A stretch of DNA of 64,000 nt from Neoechinorhynchus agilis. Lineage: Eukaryota > Acanthocephala. The notes beneath the pieces were generated by a model that searched no databases, had not been told where the DNA came from, and saw only the letters and a program-made list of their open reading frames with translations. Shown in pieces: positions 1 through 10,939 of the stretch. The stretch is from assembly GCA_051530055.1 (NCBI GenBank), contig CM121343.1, forward strand, positions 2,914,001 to 2,978,000. Direction: 5' to 3'. Each line of letters opens with the position of its first letter. Position 1 is the first letter of the stretch. The position numbers were made by a program, and so were the translations under genes.

Positions 1-956
1 TTGTGAGCGGCTACGATCTACTGACGGACTCAACAGCGCCAAATGCGATTCAATCAATAACGATTCATTTCCGGCGGATGACTGTCGATCGGGAAATGCT
101 TCGATAAAGCGACATCCAATATTTCCGGTTTCTGCGATCAGTCTTGTCGTTTTCATCACTGCATTCGGGGCCCATAAACGATGCAGGGTCGCCAATACGG
201 TTGCTATGAGGTGCAATTCAACACTGGAAACGTTCTATATGAGCTGTGATTCTGGCGGAAAACTTATTTTGCTTTCTTAAATAGTTCCCGGATCGTAAAA
301 ATCGTATTGCACCTTCGAATAAAGTTCACAACTCATTGCGTCTTTTGTTTGATAATCGCGTTTTTTGCAATTTAACGGCAATCATACCACCTCTTTTTTA
401 TCAATCGATGTAAAATGGATCGATTTCTAATGGAACTGTGGTAATATAAACACGTTTATTTCTTAATTAACGAAGAATAGGACTTTGGGCTGTCCGTTAC
501 CAAAAACATAATGAATCAGACAAAGATTATCTTAGCGTTGTGCGCCTTGATTTAATCGCCTTAAAATTAGCCAATGGAAACATTGTACTCTAATAATCTG
601 CCCTATTTCAGACCTGTTCTGATTTCGGTCTAAACTCATGGAAGATCCACGGGCTCGAATCTTATCTTCACAGTCGAAAACAATACATTCACTGCCTAGC
701 TGAATCCCCTATTACCGTACCTCAAGGTGCCGTCTTGTCACTTTGGTATCGTGAGCATCCCTACACTTTTCTATTTCCCTAAAACTCACCCCTCGACAAC
801 AACCCTAAAGCTATCCGGTTTTTCGTATTTGTTACTCAGAGTTCTCAATGCAATATCAAGATATTCATTTGGAATCTCGGGTAAGATTTTTTTGGGTTTT
901 TTACATGGTTTACCATACGCATTAAACCGATCAATAGCATACCAATCGTCACAGTC
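1..956. other. No recognisable gene
   Basis: Short open frames on both strands show no domain I recognise. AT-rich spacer upstream of a retrotransposon fragment. Confidence 0.5.
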
Positions 957-1325
957 ACCACTTCTATTTAATATTTTCTTAGACGACCTCAAACCTCTCT
1001 CGTCTCACCGGCGATCTTACCCTCAGCACTCAATCACCACCCCACCTCTCCCACTCCTTAACCTCTAACGAAATCATCCACATCAAAGATTTCTGCACCA
1101 ATCCCAAACTCCACCTCAATTTCTCTAAATGCTTCCCTCCCCTGAGCTTTGGCATCCTACGAGTTACCTCCCTCAGAATTCTAAGTATCCAATTTCAATC
1201 AAATTTGAAATGGGACTCGCACATCACTCTCTCCATCAAGTACAACGCCTTTAAAATTTATCTCCAAATTTTAGTTCAGCTTTATTTCAACCTCCCTCAC
1301 CTACGGTTATTCCGTCTTTTCTGAC
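957..1325 (+). mobile_element. Degenerate non-LTR retrotransposon RT fragment
   Basis: The frame contains a PLLFNIFLDDLK-like segment, the usual start of the reverse-transcriptase palm block. It is followed by a peptide around LKWDSHI, which in LINE reverse transcriptases lies after the active site. The FADD catalytic box is not present and frameshifts break the frame. An almost identical copy in the same orientation lies at 19469-19830; the two diverge abruptly at both ends, so they are copies of the same decayed element. Family not resolved (CR1/Jockey-like is a guess). Confidence 0.6.
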
Positions 1326-1689
1326 CATAAATTTACCACGTTTCTGTCGACTACAGACCAGAGTTGTTTGATTCGTGTACACCACACGCACACTCTTGAT
1401 CAAAGCAATTTTCTAACTAAATATCTTCAAAGGCCCAATTCGACTGTTCATCTCACTTGGACGTGGTCGAAAAACTTTTGCTGGGGGCTGAAATCCCATT
1501 GGGCGATTTCAGCCTAATAATTTGCCAACGATGAGGTACTTGGGCGCACAATGCACCCAACGGCCCACCGGATTTCTTCTATGTTTAGGGCTCTGAAGAT
1601 TAATTTCCCAAATATTTTTAAAATAAACTACGTTAAATGCCGGGAAACCAAGCCGACTTTGAATTTAAATTTCTACTTTCGTTTGAATG

Positions 1690-1966
1690 GAGATTGATTA
1701 ATAGGCTAAAGCGCAACGAAAATGCTGTATGGTTGAAATCTTTACTCAAACTTCCTCCAATGAAGGTCCTTCAAAGAAACATCTCAAAATCTTGGTTTTC
1801 CACTCTGAAGAAGTCTGAAAGATGAATTAGTTAAATCATTGAGTTTAAGGACTGAGCGTAGTCTTTACTAAGCTTTGCTTCCTCATTTCTACTTCGATTT
1901 GTAAATGAGCAATCGATTTCGTCGAGAAATTCTAAATGCTTTCATCAGTGCGATGAATAATTTTGA
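1690..1966. repeat. Dispersed repeat A, copy 1
   Basis: About 275 bp nearly identical to 7027-7304 (direct) and to 61877-62160 (inverted). It begins near GATTAATAGGCTAAAGCG and ends after a stretch encoding RRNRF on the opposite strand. The other two copies lie inside the large inverted duplication; this one is isolated. Small open frames here (1637-1825, 1905-2123) overlap the repeat and show no domain. Confidence 0.75.
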
Positions 1967-2172
1967 AATCGACGAAACAAGAGAAAACGATGGAAAGACT
2001 GTGTGGCTGAGGACCGACGTTTGCGAGAAACCGGCTGAAGGGCTGTGTGAGGTCTCACGACTGCAGGTTTTTGTGCGACCCCAAGAAGGGAAAAGCATGA
2101 AGAAAGTTGTTGTATATTTTTAGAAGGTCGACTGAAAAAAACCAGTTCCATAATCAATTTAGCGTTCTGCAG

Positions 2173-2435
2173 GTATCGCCAATATCGCCATCGTTATTTG
2201 TTTTATGCTCGATATTTAAAGCATCACACGAAGAAATTTTAAATCTTTAGAGGGATCTCCTTTTTGAGAAATAATTTCCACGTTTTTTCCGCAACGTTAA
2301 TGAAAATATATTCCCGAGCGATCTCAAGACCAATTTCACCTATCAAAAGAATTTAAAGAAATTTTTAATAATTCATTGCTGTTACAATGAGAGAACATTA
2401 TTTTAAAGAATCCGTATAGAATGATCAAATGTCTA
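2173..2435 (+). repeat. Left terminal inverted repeat
   Basis: Left arm of the 2.2-kb element, matching the reverse complement of 4114-4376 at about 97 percent, with one 1-base indel. No internal subrepeats. Confidence 0.85.
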
Positions 2436-2552
2436 ATTGATAAGATTAAAATCTGTCCAATCAGAATTCAAGAAAAAAATTTGCATCACTATGGCAACTT
2501 TTCATCCTTAAACGTTTCACTTCTGTAATATTGCGGCTTTAATACTAGTAAA

Positions 2553-3161
2553 ATGAAAAGTTAGTATAAAATTTATATTTTTTTCTTAACATCTTTTCGT
2601 TTAGTGATGAGAAAATGCTTTTGTCTTAAGCAGAGCAGTGATACAAAACTAAGTGAAATTAGCAATGGTGGGAACACTAAGGAGACCAAAAAATTAAAAG
2701 GATTTCGTGGAATATTGCGAGCATTAGTAAAATGCTTTTGTGGGGCTACGGAGTTAAAAGAGAAAGTTGATATCAGCAACAACCATAAAGATAGTGACTT
2801 GAAACTATCCTCCCATCATGAAAATAAGAAAACGTGGCAAGACTATCGCGAAGGCTGGAAAAAAATCGTAGATGAAGTCATCAATCAGGACAACAGTAAA
2901 ATTATGATTATTGGGGGTTTGAAGCAAAAAGAAGAAGTCAATCCAACATCAAACATCGAAAATAAATATACGGCTACATCCAAAGTTAATAAAAAATTGA
3001 AAAACCCAAATTCTGGAAAAATGAGAAAATCTGAGACTTCAACAACACAAGAAGATGGTTCAGATGGTGACCGTTGCATTTTGTACATAATGTGGACGGC
3101 AATATTTATTATGCTGCTGTGTGCAATTGTTGTTGGGAGCACATTTTTCAAATGTTATTAA
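2553..3161 (+). CDS. Unknown tail-anchored membrane protein (2 exons)
   Basis: I propose exon 1 at 2553-2559 (ATG AAA A) and exon 2 at 2605-3161, joined across a 45-bp intron (2560-2604) with GTTAGT donor and a pyrimidine-rich TTTAG acceptor. This keeps the long frame open and gives about 187 residues. The protein starts with a Cys/Lys-rich stretch (MRKCFCLKQ), has a charged, Lys/Ser/Asn-rich hydrophilic middle, and ends in one strongly hydrophobic segment (CILYIMWTAIFIMLLCAIVV) with only about eight residues after it. That is the layout of a tail-anchored protein with its bulk in the cytosol. No family is recognised. It is the only gene between the inverted repeats of the surrounding element. 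The alternative is a single-exon start at ATG 2607. Confidence 0.6.
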
Positions 3162-4113
3162 GATTAAAGTAGTTTCTAAATTGGTTTTCGCGTTACTTTC
3201 AATCGTTTGCGTGTTTCGCCTTTGTTCGAAATTAATGACAAAGTTTCCCGGCGTTTTTGCGCTTAACGTTACACTTTAGAAATTGAGCAAAAGCTGAACT
3301 TGGAGACGTGCTCTTAAATTTATTTAATGAAATGATCTCAATTAAGTGAATGCAAATCTGTTCACCGATTGGTCAAAAAGTTTTTCTAGTTGTTAGCATT
3401 TTAGGATATATTTATTTCGCAACTTTTGAAATAACGCAATGTTCTAATAACGATTTTAGCATTTTAAAAGCTTTTTTATTTAGGTAGAAAATCGGATAAA
3501 CGGGTTGCACGAAGAATGAAATCTTTTGTTATTCAATCCGAATCCAATGTTCGATCTCTCAAATTCGAGGAAATTTTTTAATTTCGTGGTTTTGGAAAAG
3601 GTTCAACGTGTTCGCTTCAGCTACGTTTTTTGTATCTATTAGAAATCACAACTTTTGGTATTAAAAAACATTTAATCGTCGAACGCATTTTTTGAAGGCT
3701 TTATAACATATTTTTCAAATTTGCACCAATTTAAAAATGAACATAAAATGCGGATATATAAAATTGTAATTGACTTTTGCAATTTCAAAAGAACACAAAA
3801 CGATAAAATTAAAGACAGAAGGTCAAAACGACTTTATGGGCAAAACTTCCGCGTAAAACAATTAATAAAAACCTGTTTATCGACCATGAATTTAATAAGA
3901 TGATTGTTCTCGTTAGAAAAGCTTAGTAATTCAAAATTATAACGATATTGAAAACCTGAAACTTTTCTCGAAATATAAACTAAAATGCATTTTTGCGATT
4001 CATGCAACCTATCTTTTTTGAAAATCTTAAATCCAGATTTTTAGAGCGCTCCTCACTACAATCAAAATCCATCGACACAAAGACAAAACGTAAAATCATT
4101 TTGAAAAATTACT
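3162..4113. other. Non-coding interior of TIR element
   Basis: AT-rich, with only short frames and no domain. I see no transposase remnant. Confidence 0.5.
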
Positions 4114-4376
4114 TAGACATTTGATCATTCTATACGGATTCTTTAAAATAATGTTCTCTTATTGTAACAGCAATGAATTATTAAAAATTTCTTTAAATTT
4201 TTTGATAGGTGAAATTGGTCTTGAGATCGCCCGGGAATATATTTTCATTAACGTTGCGGAAAAAACGTGGAAATTATTTCTAAAAAAGGAGATCCTTCTA
4301 AAGATTTAAAATTTCTTCGTGTGATGCTTTAAATATCGAACATAAAACAAATAACGATGGCGATATTTGCGATACG
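4114..4376 (-). repeat. Right terminal inverted repeat
   Basis: Right arm of the 2.2-kb element, pairing with 2173-2435. The open frame 4121-4309 lies entirely inside the arm and is not a gene. Confidence 0.85.
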
Positions 4377-4597
4377 TATAAAATGGAGAACATTGAGTCC
4401 TGAACGAAGAAAAACTCCAGGTCTACTACAACGGTCTTATCCGATAACGTATTTAATGAGAAATTCTTTACCGGATGAAGACTTCAATAAAATATATGCT
4501 TTTTCCAGCCAACTCATCTTTTTAGATAAAAACGTATAAAATGGAGAACATTGAGTCCTAGACGAAGAAAAACTCGAAATCTACCACAACGGCCTTG
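4374..4597. repeat. Direct repeat pair next to the TIR element
   Basis: A stretch of about 60 bp beginning GTATAAAATGGAGAACATTG occurs at 4374 and again at about 4531, with a few changes. The spacing is about 157 bp. Confidence 0.6.
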
Positions 4598-4846
4598 GAT
4601 GTGAAAAATTATATTCTTAAATTCCATTTATCGTGTAGATTTCATCAAGAATTTTTGAAATGAAAGGCTTTCTGAAACACAAATTTTTTCATTCTTTGAT
4701 CTATCATAATAATTTATTCTTATTCATCATGAGAATGCGTAGATAGTTGCGACTACGACCAAAAGCTCCTTGAATATCATGAACAATATTTTATCCTAGG
4801 TCAATCGTCTCTTAAACATGGGTAAAATCAGTGATGATTGATAACA

Positions 4847-6778
4847 TCAGCCGCCATTTATTTTTTTCAGCAATTTTTCAAGCTGTCCTTTGTGCCGAAT
4901 ATTTAAGTGATTCGAACGAACTTGACTTAGGATGTTCACCAAATTGTTATTCCGAATTTCACTCAGCGTTATTTCACGTTTAATCATCGCGCTGAGTATC
5001 CGCTTTAGCATCGCGTGGTTCCGAACAGTGAACTTCTCGTCCAAGATGCTTTTTAAACGATCGCAGAGTTCCTTGATGCTCAAGTTCATTTCAATTGAAG
5101 GCTTTGATTTTCTTTTTGAAATCGATTCATTCAGTGATTTGTCCTCCAATTGTGACCCTGATTTATTTTCGATCGAAATATTGGACATTTCCGTAGGTTG
5201 CCAATTATAGATTCCCGCGATCTTTTTTCCGATTTTATTGATGATGTCGATTAACGGTTCGTTTTCCTCGTTGCTGGCCATCTTAAGGAGTGTAGTTATA
5301 AGATCGGAATCTTTGATTTCATCCACAGTCATCTCTAATTCTGAAATCTCGGAAAGGACATCGTCCACCAGTTCTAGGCTTTTGGTTGCGTATTGCGAAT
5401 CCAATAAAAATTTTAGTAATTTAATCTTCTTGGTTAAACGAGAAGACGGCATCAATTTGTTGGATTCTGAAATCTGTTGACTGTGAACCTTTTCAACGTT
5501 GTGATGTCCCGTTTCTATTTCTCCATCGCTATTGATTCTCTTCGGCGATTCTGTTCTCTTTTCCGAAATTGCGTTAGAATCCCGATCACTAGAATCAGTA
5601 TCTGATAATTCGGCTTCTACTTCTATTGGTTTATTTAATTTGGGTTTCGTGGCTCGTCCTTCTTTAGATCGTGTTTGATTGAAAGCCTCCTTGACCTTCA
5701 TAGCAACTTGGATTAAGAGTTTCTTGAGTGGAGCATTATCCTTGTTGTCGAGCATCTCTTCAAGGACATCTATCAATCCGGATTGACGAATTTCACTCAG
5801 GCTAACTTCGCCTTTCAGAATTTCATCAAAGATGCTCCTTAATAAATCAGAATTAACAATTTCGTGTTCAGAGTTCATAGTCATCAAGATTCTTTGACGG
5901 AGATGTGTTGAATCTGTCCGCTGAATTTTTGTTTTCTCTTCACCTTGAATGGTTGACGACGTCCTCTTCCTTGAAATTTCTTTACAGCTCGTGTCTTCAA
6001 AACTGGATTTAGATTTCGTTTCTATCGGACACTGCTCTTCAATCTCAACATCGAACTTTGATTGGATACCGGACATCCTATGAGATTTATCATCTGCATT
6101 TTTACCTTTTTCCATGCCAAGCACTACTTTAATTTTTGCTGCCACTTCTTTAATCAAATGGTCCAGTTCTCCGTTTTCTTTGTTTTGATTCATTTGGTGG
6201 AGAATCTTTATTAGGCCGGACTTATTAATCTGAGAGATGGTCATTTCTTGTTTGAGAATCTCAGAAAAGGCACTGGTTACTAAGCTCTTGTTTGTAACTT
6301 TAAACTGTGGGTCCAATCCAATTTTAACCTTTTTAATTAAAATATTTAATGATTGGAACGTTGACTTTTCATAAATCGTTCGTCCTTTATCGCTTGAATC
6401 TGTCGTCTTCTTTTTCGCCATTATTTCATCTTTGTTTGTTCGTTTTCGAGTTGAGGTCGTACTGACCAATGTCTTCGTCGTTTTCATCCTTGGACAATAT
6501 TTTTCACCGACAATCTTTTTGAATTTGTTCTTTAATTTACTCAGGAACCAACTTGTACTTTTGCAATCTTTGTCTAGGGTCATTTCGTCTACTATCTCAA
6601 GCATCCCAAAGTTTAAGATTTCTTCGGCTGTAATCGATCGCGTTAACAATTCTCGCAGGTTGCGTTTGGCCAAAGATTGGTTGATTGTGCAAGAATCACC
6701 ATCGAGATTATCTCTCAATTCATCACAAATTTGAGCGAGTGATTTCTCCTTAGGATTTGATGTTCGCTTGATCGCCAT
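4847..6778 (-). CDS. Five-repeat alpha-helical protein, left copy
   Basis: Single-exon frame. From the first ATG (6778) it encodes 643 residues; the frame is open further upstream but only with a TTG. It contains five divergent repeats of about 78 residues (roughly 13-90, 143-221, 291-369, 448-525, 566-641) separated by Lys/Ser/Glu-rich linkers. Each repeat has a leucine-rich helix, a signature like I-L-K-x-E-(V/M)-(S/T)-(L/I)-S-x-I-x-x-S-G-L-I, a short NxxN turn and a final helix ending V-A-x-K-(I/V)-K. It looks like an all-helical scaffold. I cannot name the family; the SGL motif only loosely recalls armadillo-type regions of large E3 ligases. Basic linkers could be nuclear-localisation signals. 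A second copy, inverted, starts at 62413. Confidence 0.7.
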   Translation of the reverse strand: MAIKRTSNPKEKSLAQICDELRDNLDGDSCTINQSLAKRNLRELLTRSITAEEILNFGMLEIVDEMTLDKDCKSTSWFLSKLKNKFKKIVGEKYCPRMKTTKTLVSTTSTRKRTNKDEIMAKKKTTDSSDKGRTIYEKSTFQSLNILIKKVKIGLDPQFKVTNKSLVTSAFSEILKQEMTISQINKSGLIKILHQMNQNKENGELDHLIKEVAAKIKVVLGMEKGKNADDKSHRMSGIQSKFDVEIEEQCPIETKSKSSFEDTSCKEISRKRTSSTIQGEEKTKIQRTDSTHLRQRILMTMNSEHEIVNSDLLRSIFDEILKGEVSLSEIRQSGLIDVLEEMLDNKDNAPLKKLLIQVAMKVKEAFNQTRSKEGRATKPKLNKPIEVEAELSDTDSSDRDSNAISEKRTESPKRINSDGEIETGHHNVEKVHSQQISESNKLMPSSRLTKKIKLLKFLLDSQYATKSLELVDDVLSEISELEMTVDEIKDSDLITTLLKMASNEENEPLIDIINKIGKKIAGIYNWQPTEMSNISIENKSGSQLEDKSLNESISKRKSKPSIEMNLSIKELCDRLKSILDEKFTVRNHAMLKRILSAMIKREITLSEIRNNNLVNILSQVRSNHLNIRHKGQLEKLLKKINGG

Positions 6779-8055
6779 TTTTGATTCGTTCTCTTGCACT
6801 TTAAAGACAATTCCAAAGTATGGTTTTAGTTTTACTGCACCGAAATTGAACGATGTCAATTCGACCTCAATTGGCGTCTTTCAAATGTACAAACATCTGA
6901 GATATTGTCAAACTTGAAATGGAAGCATTATTTTCATTGTTTTGATGAATTAGTAATCAAAATTAGTACTGAAGAAGAGCTGACAAAAATTGTAGCAGCC
7001 TACTAAAATGATTTATTGTTCGTAGTATTGATTAACAGGCTAAAGCGCAACGAAAATGCTGTATAGTTGAAATCTTTACTCAAACTTCCTCCAATGAAGG
7101 TCCTTCAAAGAAACATCTCAAAATCTTGGTTTTCCACTCTGAAGAAGTCTGAAAGATGAATTAGTTAAATCATTGAGTTTAAGGACGGAGCGAAGTCTTT
7201 ATTAAGCTTTGCTTCCTCATTTCTACTTCGATTTGTAAATGACCAATCGATTTCGTCGAGAAATTCTAAATGCTTTCATCAGTGCGATGAATGATTTTGA
7301 AGTCCAGGAAAGCCGAAAAGGTTGAAAAATAAAACTTAAATATTGTTTTGGACAATCATAAACATATTTCCGTTACGTACTTACCCAGGAAGTTTCGTTC
7401 TCGTATAAAAGAACAAGGACAAAACAAGAGTGTCTTCCAGGGTTAATCCGCATTCACAAGTGAAAAAACTTGCAAACAGTGAGTATTGGCCAAAGGCCAA
7501 AGCCCGATGACGACGAAGGATGCGATTGCATCTCAGAGGGCAATTAATAAAAAATGAAGATAATCCGTTTGATGGTTTCAAAGTGGACGAGGTTTGTCGC
7601 ATTCATCGGCGTTGTTTTCTCGGATTGCTTTTGTTTTTTGGACCGGATCACTTTACTCACGAAAATCTAATTTTTTGAACTCGGTACGAAAAGTTCATTT
7701 GTAAGCTGCGTTTTAGTATTATCAAAAGTTTTATCGATTGGCAATAAAATATCCGACACGCGATTTTTTCACAGCTGATTGATTGGATGATCTCTAACGC
7801 ATAAATTACCATTATTTCCTTGTACTTTCTTAAAGGTCTGAATTACATTTTCGTTACATTATTAAATCTTTTTCATGTTTTTTTGGATTCGTAGCTTTCA
7901 AGAGAGATTGATAATTGATTTCTTCATAAAATCATTAGATTTCCTCGTATTATTTTGAATGTTTCTGGAGCTGAAATATTTTATTTGGCGGAGAAGGAAG
8001 GATAAAATGATTTCGAATTAAAATTTATCTAGCAAAATGGGGTTTTGGTGTATAT
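5192..8055 (-). repeat. Left arm of long inverted duplication
   Basis: This stretch matches the reverse complement of 61085-64000 at about 99 percent over the coding part and is clearly the same sequence in the non-coding part. The inner edge is sharp near 8055. The other end of the match is set by the window end, so the true arm is longer than 2.86 kb. The arm holds the five-repeat gene, a copy of repeat A (7027-7304) and about 0.75 kb of non-coding DNA in which the frame 7381-7602 has no recognisable domain. Confidence 0.9.
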
Positions 8056-8375
8056 GAACTTTTGAAAGTTAAATGTGATGGATCGCTGATATGAGCATCT
8101 CGTTACTAAAAAGCAATTTAGATAGAGAGAAATCCTCGGTCGATCGGATGGATCCATTAATGGGGACTTTGTTGACGCCGCGGCTACGCGATATGCACAA
8201 TATCTTCGGTGTGGTCGTAGTGTTGAAGTGCGGGAAGTTTCCAGGGCGCGAAAGTTTGGTTTTAAAATCATCAAGTTGAGGAAAGGTCCTAGACAATCTG
8301 TGCAAGTGCTGGGTAATCCTTCATTGTGGGAAAAGGTAGTGACGGAATGTTGAAATGGGGATTCAAGACTCCGTT

Positions 8376-10014
8376 TTAATTCGGGTCTTGCACCGCACTA
8401 TTCCGCAGCGGCTTCGTAGAATGCTTTCTGGACGAAGGACAAACGGCGTTTGACCAATCGGCCTGTTTGGGTAATCTTCTCACTCTTCGTAGTGTAATAA
8501 GAGAAAAGCGGGCAGACAAGCAACCTCTCGCAGTAGCTGTGCTTGATATCAAGAGTGCTTTTGATACTGTTTCACACAATGCTGAGCTTCGTAGAAATTG
8601 ATTCCCTGCGTATCTGCAAAGATACGTGATAAGCAAATACCATGGAAGTACTGCAAGGATCCGTTTGTCTAACGCCAAACCTTCAGAACCCATTAATTTC
8701 CTGAGAGGAGTAAAGCAAAGGGACCCCTCTCTCCTTTGCTGTTCGCGCTGTGTGTAGACGATCCACTGCATGAGATCCGGAAACTTGATACGGGGTTCCA
8801 GCTAAAGAAAGACACTCGCTTGTCCGGACCTCCAAACAATGATAGACACTCTTCACACTAAGCTCAAAGAATGCAAGCTTTTCTTGAGCCCTAATAAGTG
8901 TCAAGCATACCATCATAGTTATAAAAGCTCTAAGCTCATGGTGGACCGCGAATCTAAAATAAGGGTAAACGGCATAAGGCTAAAGGCCACCGTGGACGGG
9001 GACCCAGTAATATCCCTCGGGGCACTCCATGGAAGGAAACTAAAGTGGAGGAAGGTTTTGATATTCTGGCGTCGCTTTTTGCTGCTACGGAGCGTGCCCA
9101 ACTTACGCCAACTCAGGTCGCTCACTTGCTAAATGACTATGGGGTGCCATCCCTCATTGCCAAGCTCAAAGCATCCTGGGACGTATCGTCTACTAACTTG
9201 AGGCGTATCGACGATCAATTGAGATCAAAACTAAAGAAACTCCTTCAACTGTGGAGGAGTGTTAGCGATGGCGCCTTTTATCTGCCGCTCTCAAAAGGTG
9301 GGTTGGGATTTAGGTCCCTTCGCCATCAAGTACAAAGTACGAGGCTTCGAGCCGTGAGAGCAGTTCTTGATAAATTCGGAGACGTGATTGATCTCCGCAA
9401 GGAGATCGGCACAATTCGGGAGTATTTCGACATGCTTGGTGACAAGTGCGAACTGGATCAAATCTCTTCAAATACCTCATTTCAACAGCAATATTTGAAA
9501 AAGTGGAGGGAGGAGACGACGCAATCGCATGGAATCGACTGCTTTACGAACGGAATGGTTGATCGAAGTCTCATAACTTTTCGCTATCGACAAGATCGTC
9601 ATCGTTCTTATATAGAGCACGTAAAGCTAAGATTCCAAATCTTGGAAGCAGGCTCCGTTTGAGCCGAATGGATCATCAGCGAGGTGGAGCATGTTTTTGC
9701 ATTGTACCGCACCGGTTGAATCCTGTGCTCATGTACTAGACGGATGCGATTACACTTCTACTGCAATGATCCGATGCCAAGATAAGGTGCGATCGCGTGT
9801 TGTGTGGACGTTGGCGAAGAGACCTGGAGCCAGATTTCATTGTAAGGTGCAAAACCGTTTTCATGAAGAAAGCAGCAATTTGCTTAAACCTGACCTCATA
9901 TTGAGTGATAGGAATTCACGAAGGGTGTTCATTGCGGATATTGCAATTTACTATGAGACAGGTCGAGATCGTGCAGAAGTCGTAATGAAGGATAAAGAGG
10001 ATAAGTACGCGTAA
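8376..10014 (+). mobile_element. Degenerate R2-like non-LTR retrotransposon
   Basis: Pieces in successive frames align in order with an R2-clade polyprotein. They are: an RT segment with LDIKSAFDTVSH (about 8546-8582); a PLL-FALCVDD-like block near 8738; an RT/linker region with KGGLGFRSL (about 9295) after the typical RRIDDQLRSKLKKLLQL; a zinc-knuckle-like C-x(n)-C-AHVLDGC (about 9694-9747); and the restriction-like endonuclease core KPDLIL...FIADIAIYYE (about 9886-9956). The RT frame is interrupted by stops and frameshifts at about 8600 and 8720, so the copy is dead. R2 itself targets 28S rDNA; no rDNA is seen here, so this is a dispersed relative (R2/NeSL/Hero-like) or a displaced copy. 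Confidence 0.75.
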
Positions 10015-10254
10015 ACGTTGATTGAAACCAGTGAAGACGAGTCCAACCAAAAGTGAGTTATAAATCTTCTTTATAATTTCTTTAACGATTGTGCTTTCGT
10101 TTAGTAGATGCTTTTGTTTACAACGAATGAGGCGGTTATTTCAGTCTTTTGTTGCTCAAAAATGAACCAATGTCTCTCTTTTCTTAATAAATCGGTTCTA
10201 CTCGTTATTGACTGTGCAGTGTGGATTCTATTTTTCTTTCAAAAAATGGGAATC

Positions 10255-10440
10255 TTAACTACAGTAAATGAAATGCTGCGCTTGAAACTTTTAGAATCAC
10301 ATTCAGCATTTAAATTTAATAGTGCACTTTTCAACCATTCGAATCAAAAAGTTACTAATATTCGACTAGAAAGATTCACTGGAAACGCGGACAGTCAGCA
10401 AGATTAGTACCAAATTTCCCTTCAGAAAAATAGGACGACC
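10255..10440 (+). pseudogene. Fragment of the unknown gene at 60.3-60.8 kb
   Basis: The frame contains NQKVTNIRLERF, identical to a segment of the minus-strand gene at 60321-60782, with similar flanks (KF-S-L-N-SNQ before, NA after). Nucleotide similarity runs from about 10316 to 10400. It then loses the frame at a stop near 10405. Best read as a partial duplicate; whether it is transcribed cannot be judged. Confidence 0.5.
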
Positions 10441-10665
10441 GTTTCGTGAGAAAAATCACCGAAGAGTTAGCCTCCTTCACAAAACGTAGTAATTTCTAAT
10501 ATGAGATTGCTTGTCGGGATTATAGGTTTCACTTGTAACCTTTTATTTTCTTATAAGGTAATCGATAAATTCACGATCGTTTTAGTGATTTTAGAATCCA
10601 TCGCTAAGAACTATTTTCAAGTGTTGAGTGGAAATCGATATTTTAAAATCATTTCGTCTTGATTC

Positions 10666-10806
10666 CTTTGTTTGTTTATAGCTGAAAAATTGAAGGAGTT
10701 TGATTAAATCCGATATTTCGGCACAATCTTGTTCCTTTATCAAGGTTTTTGTAATATTACAACGTAAATAAAACTCCTTCAATTTTTTCGTCATAAACAA
10801 ACACAA
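10666..10806. mobile_element. Foldback MITE, family 1 copy 1
   Basis: The ends TTTGTTTATAGCTGAAAAATTG and CAATTTTTTCGTCATAAACAAA are inverted repeats of about 35 bp around a short core containing CGATATTTCGG and TTTATCAAGG. Related copies lie at 42907-43056 and 51213-51369. The minus-strand frame 10591-10806 lies over it and is not a gene. Confidence 0.75.
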
Positions 10807-10939
10807 AGTCTTTAAGAATGTTTGCCTGTGTCGTCCAGCGATTTGTGTAGCTGACTGAAGAAAGTCTCAATATAGTTCAGTGTTGTCTTGGCGAGGATTA
10901 CAGGTTGGTTGATGGTTTCGTGATGGCTGTTAATCTCTT

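Larger units (their letters stand above)
2173..4376. mobile_element. Putative TIR element carrying a membrane-protein gene
   Basis: Bases 2173-2435 and 4114-4376 are inverted repeats of about 262 bp with roughly seven differences. Both outer ends read GTATCGC inward. The 1.7-kb interior carries one spliceable gene (2553-3161) and otherwise non-coding AT-rich DNA. No transposase, integrase or polymerase frame is visible and I could not see a clear target-site duplication, so it may be a non-autonomous element, a foldback element with captured cargo, or an inverted duplication that formed around a gene. The arms are seen directly; mobility is inference. Confidence 0.6.

Noticed and set aside
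4121-4309. 62-aa frame at the end of the TIR element
   Set aside because: It lies wholly inside the inverted-repeat arm and lacks a start context or a matching intact frame in the left arm.
5238-6734. 80-100-aa plus-strand frames over the five-repeat gene
   Set aside because: They are shadow frames of the long minus-strand gene; the same shadows appear on the opposite strand in the right copy.
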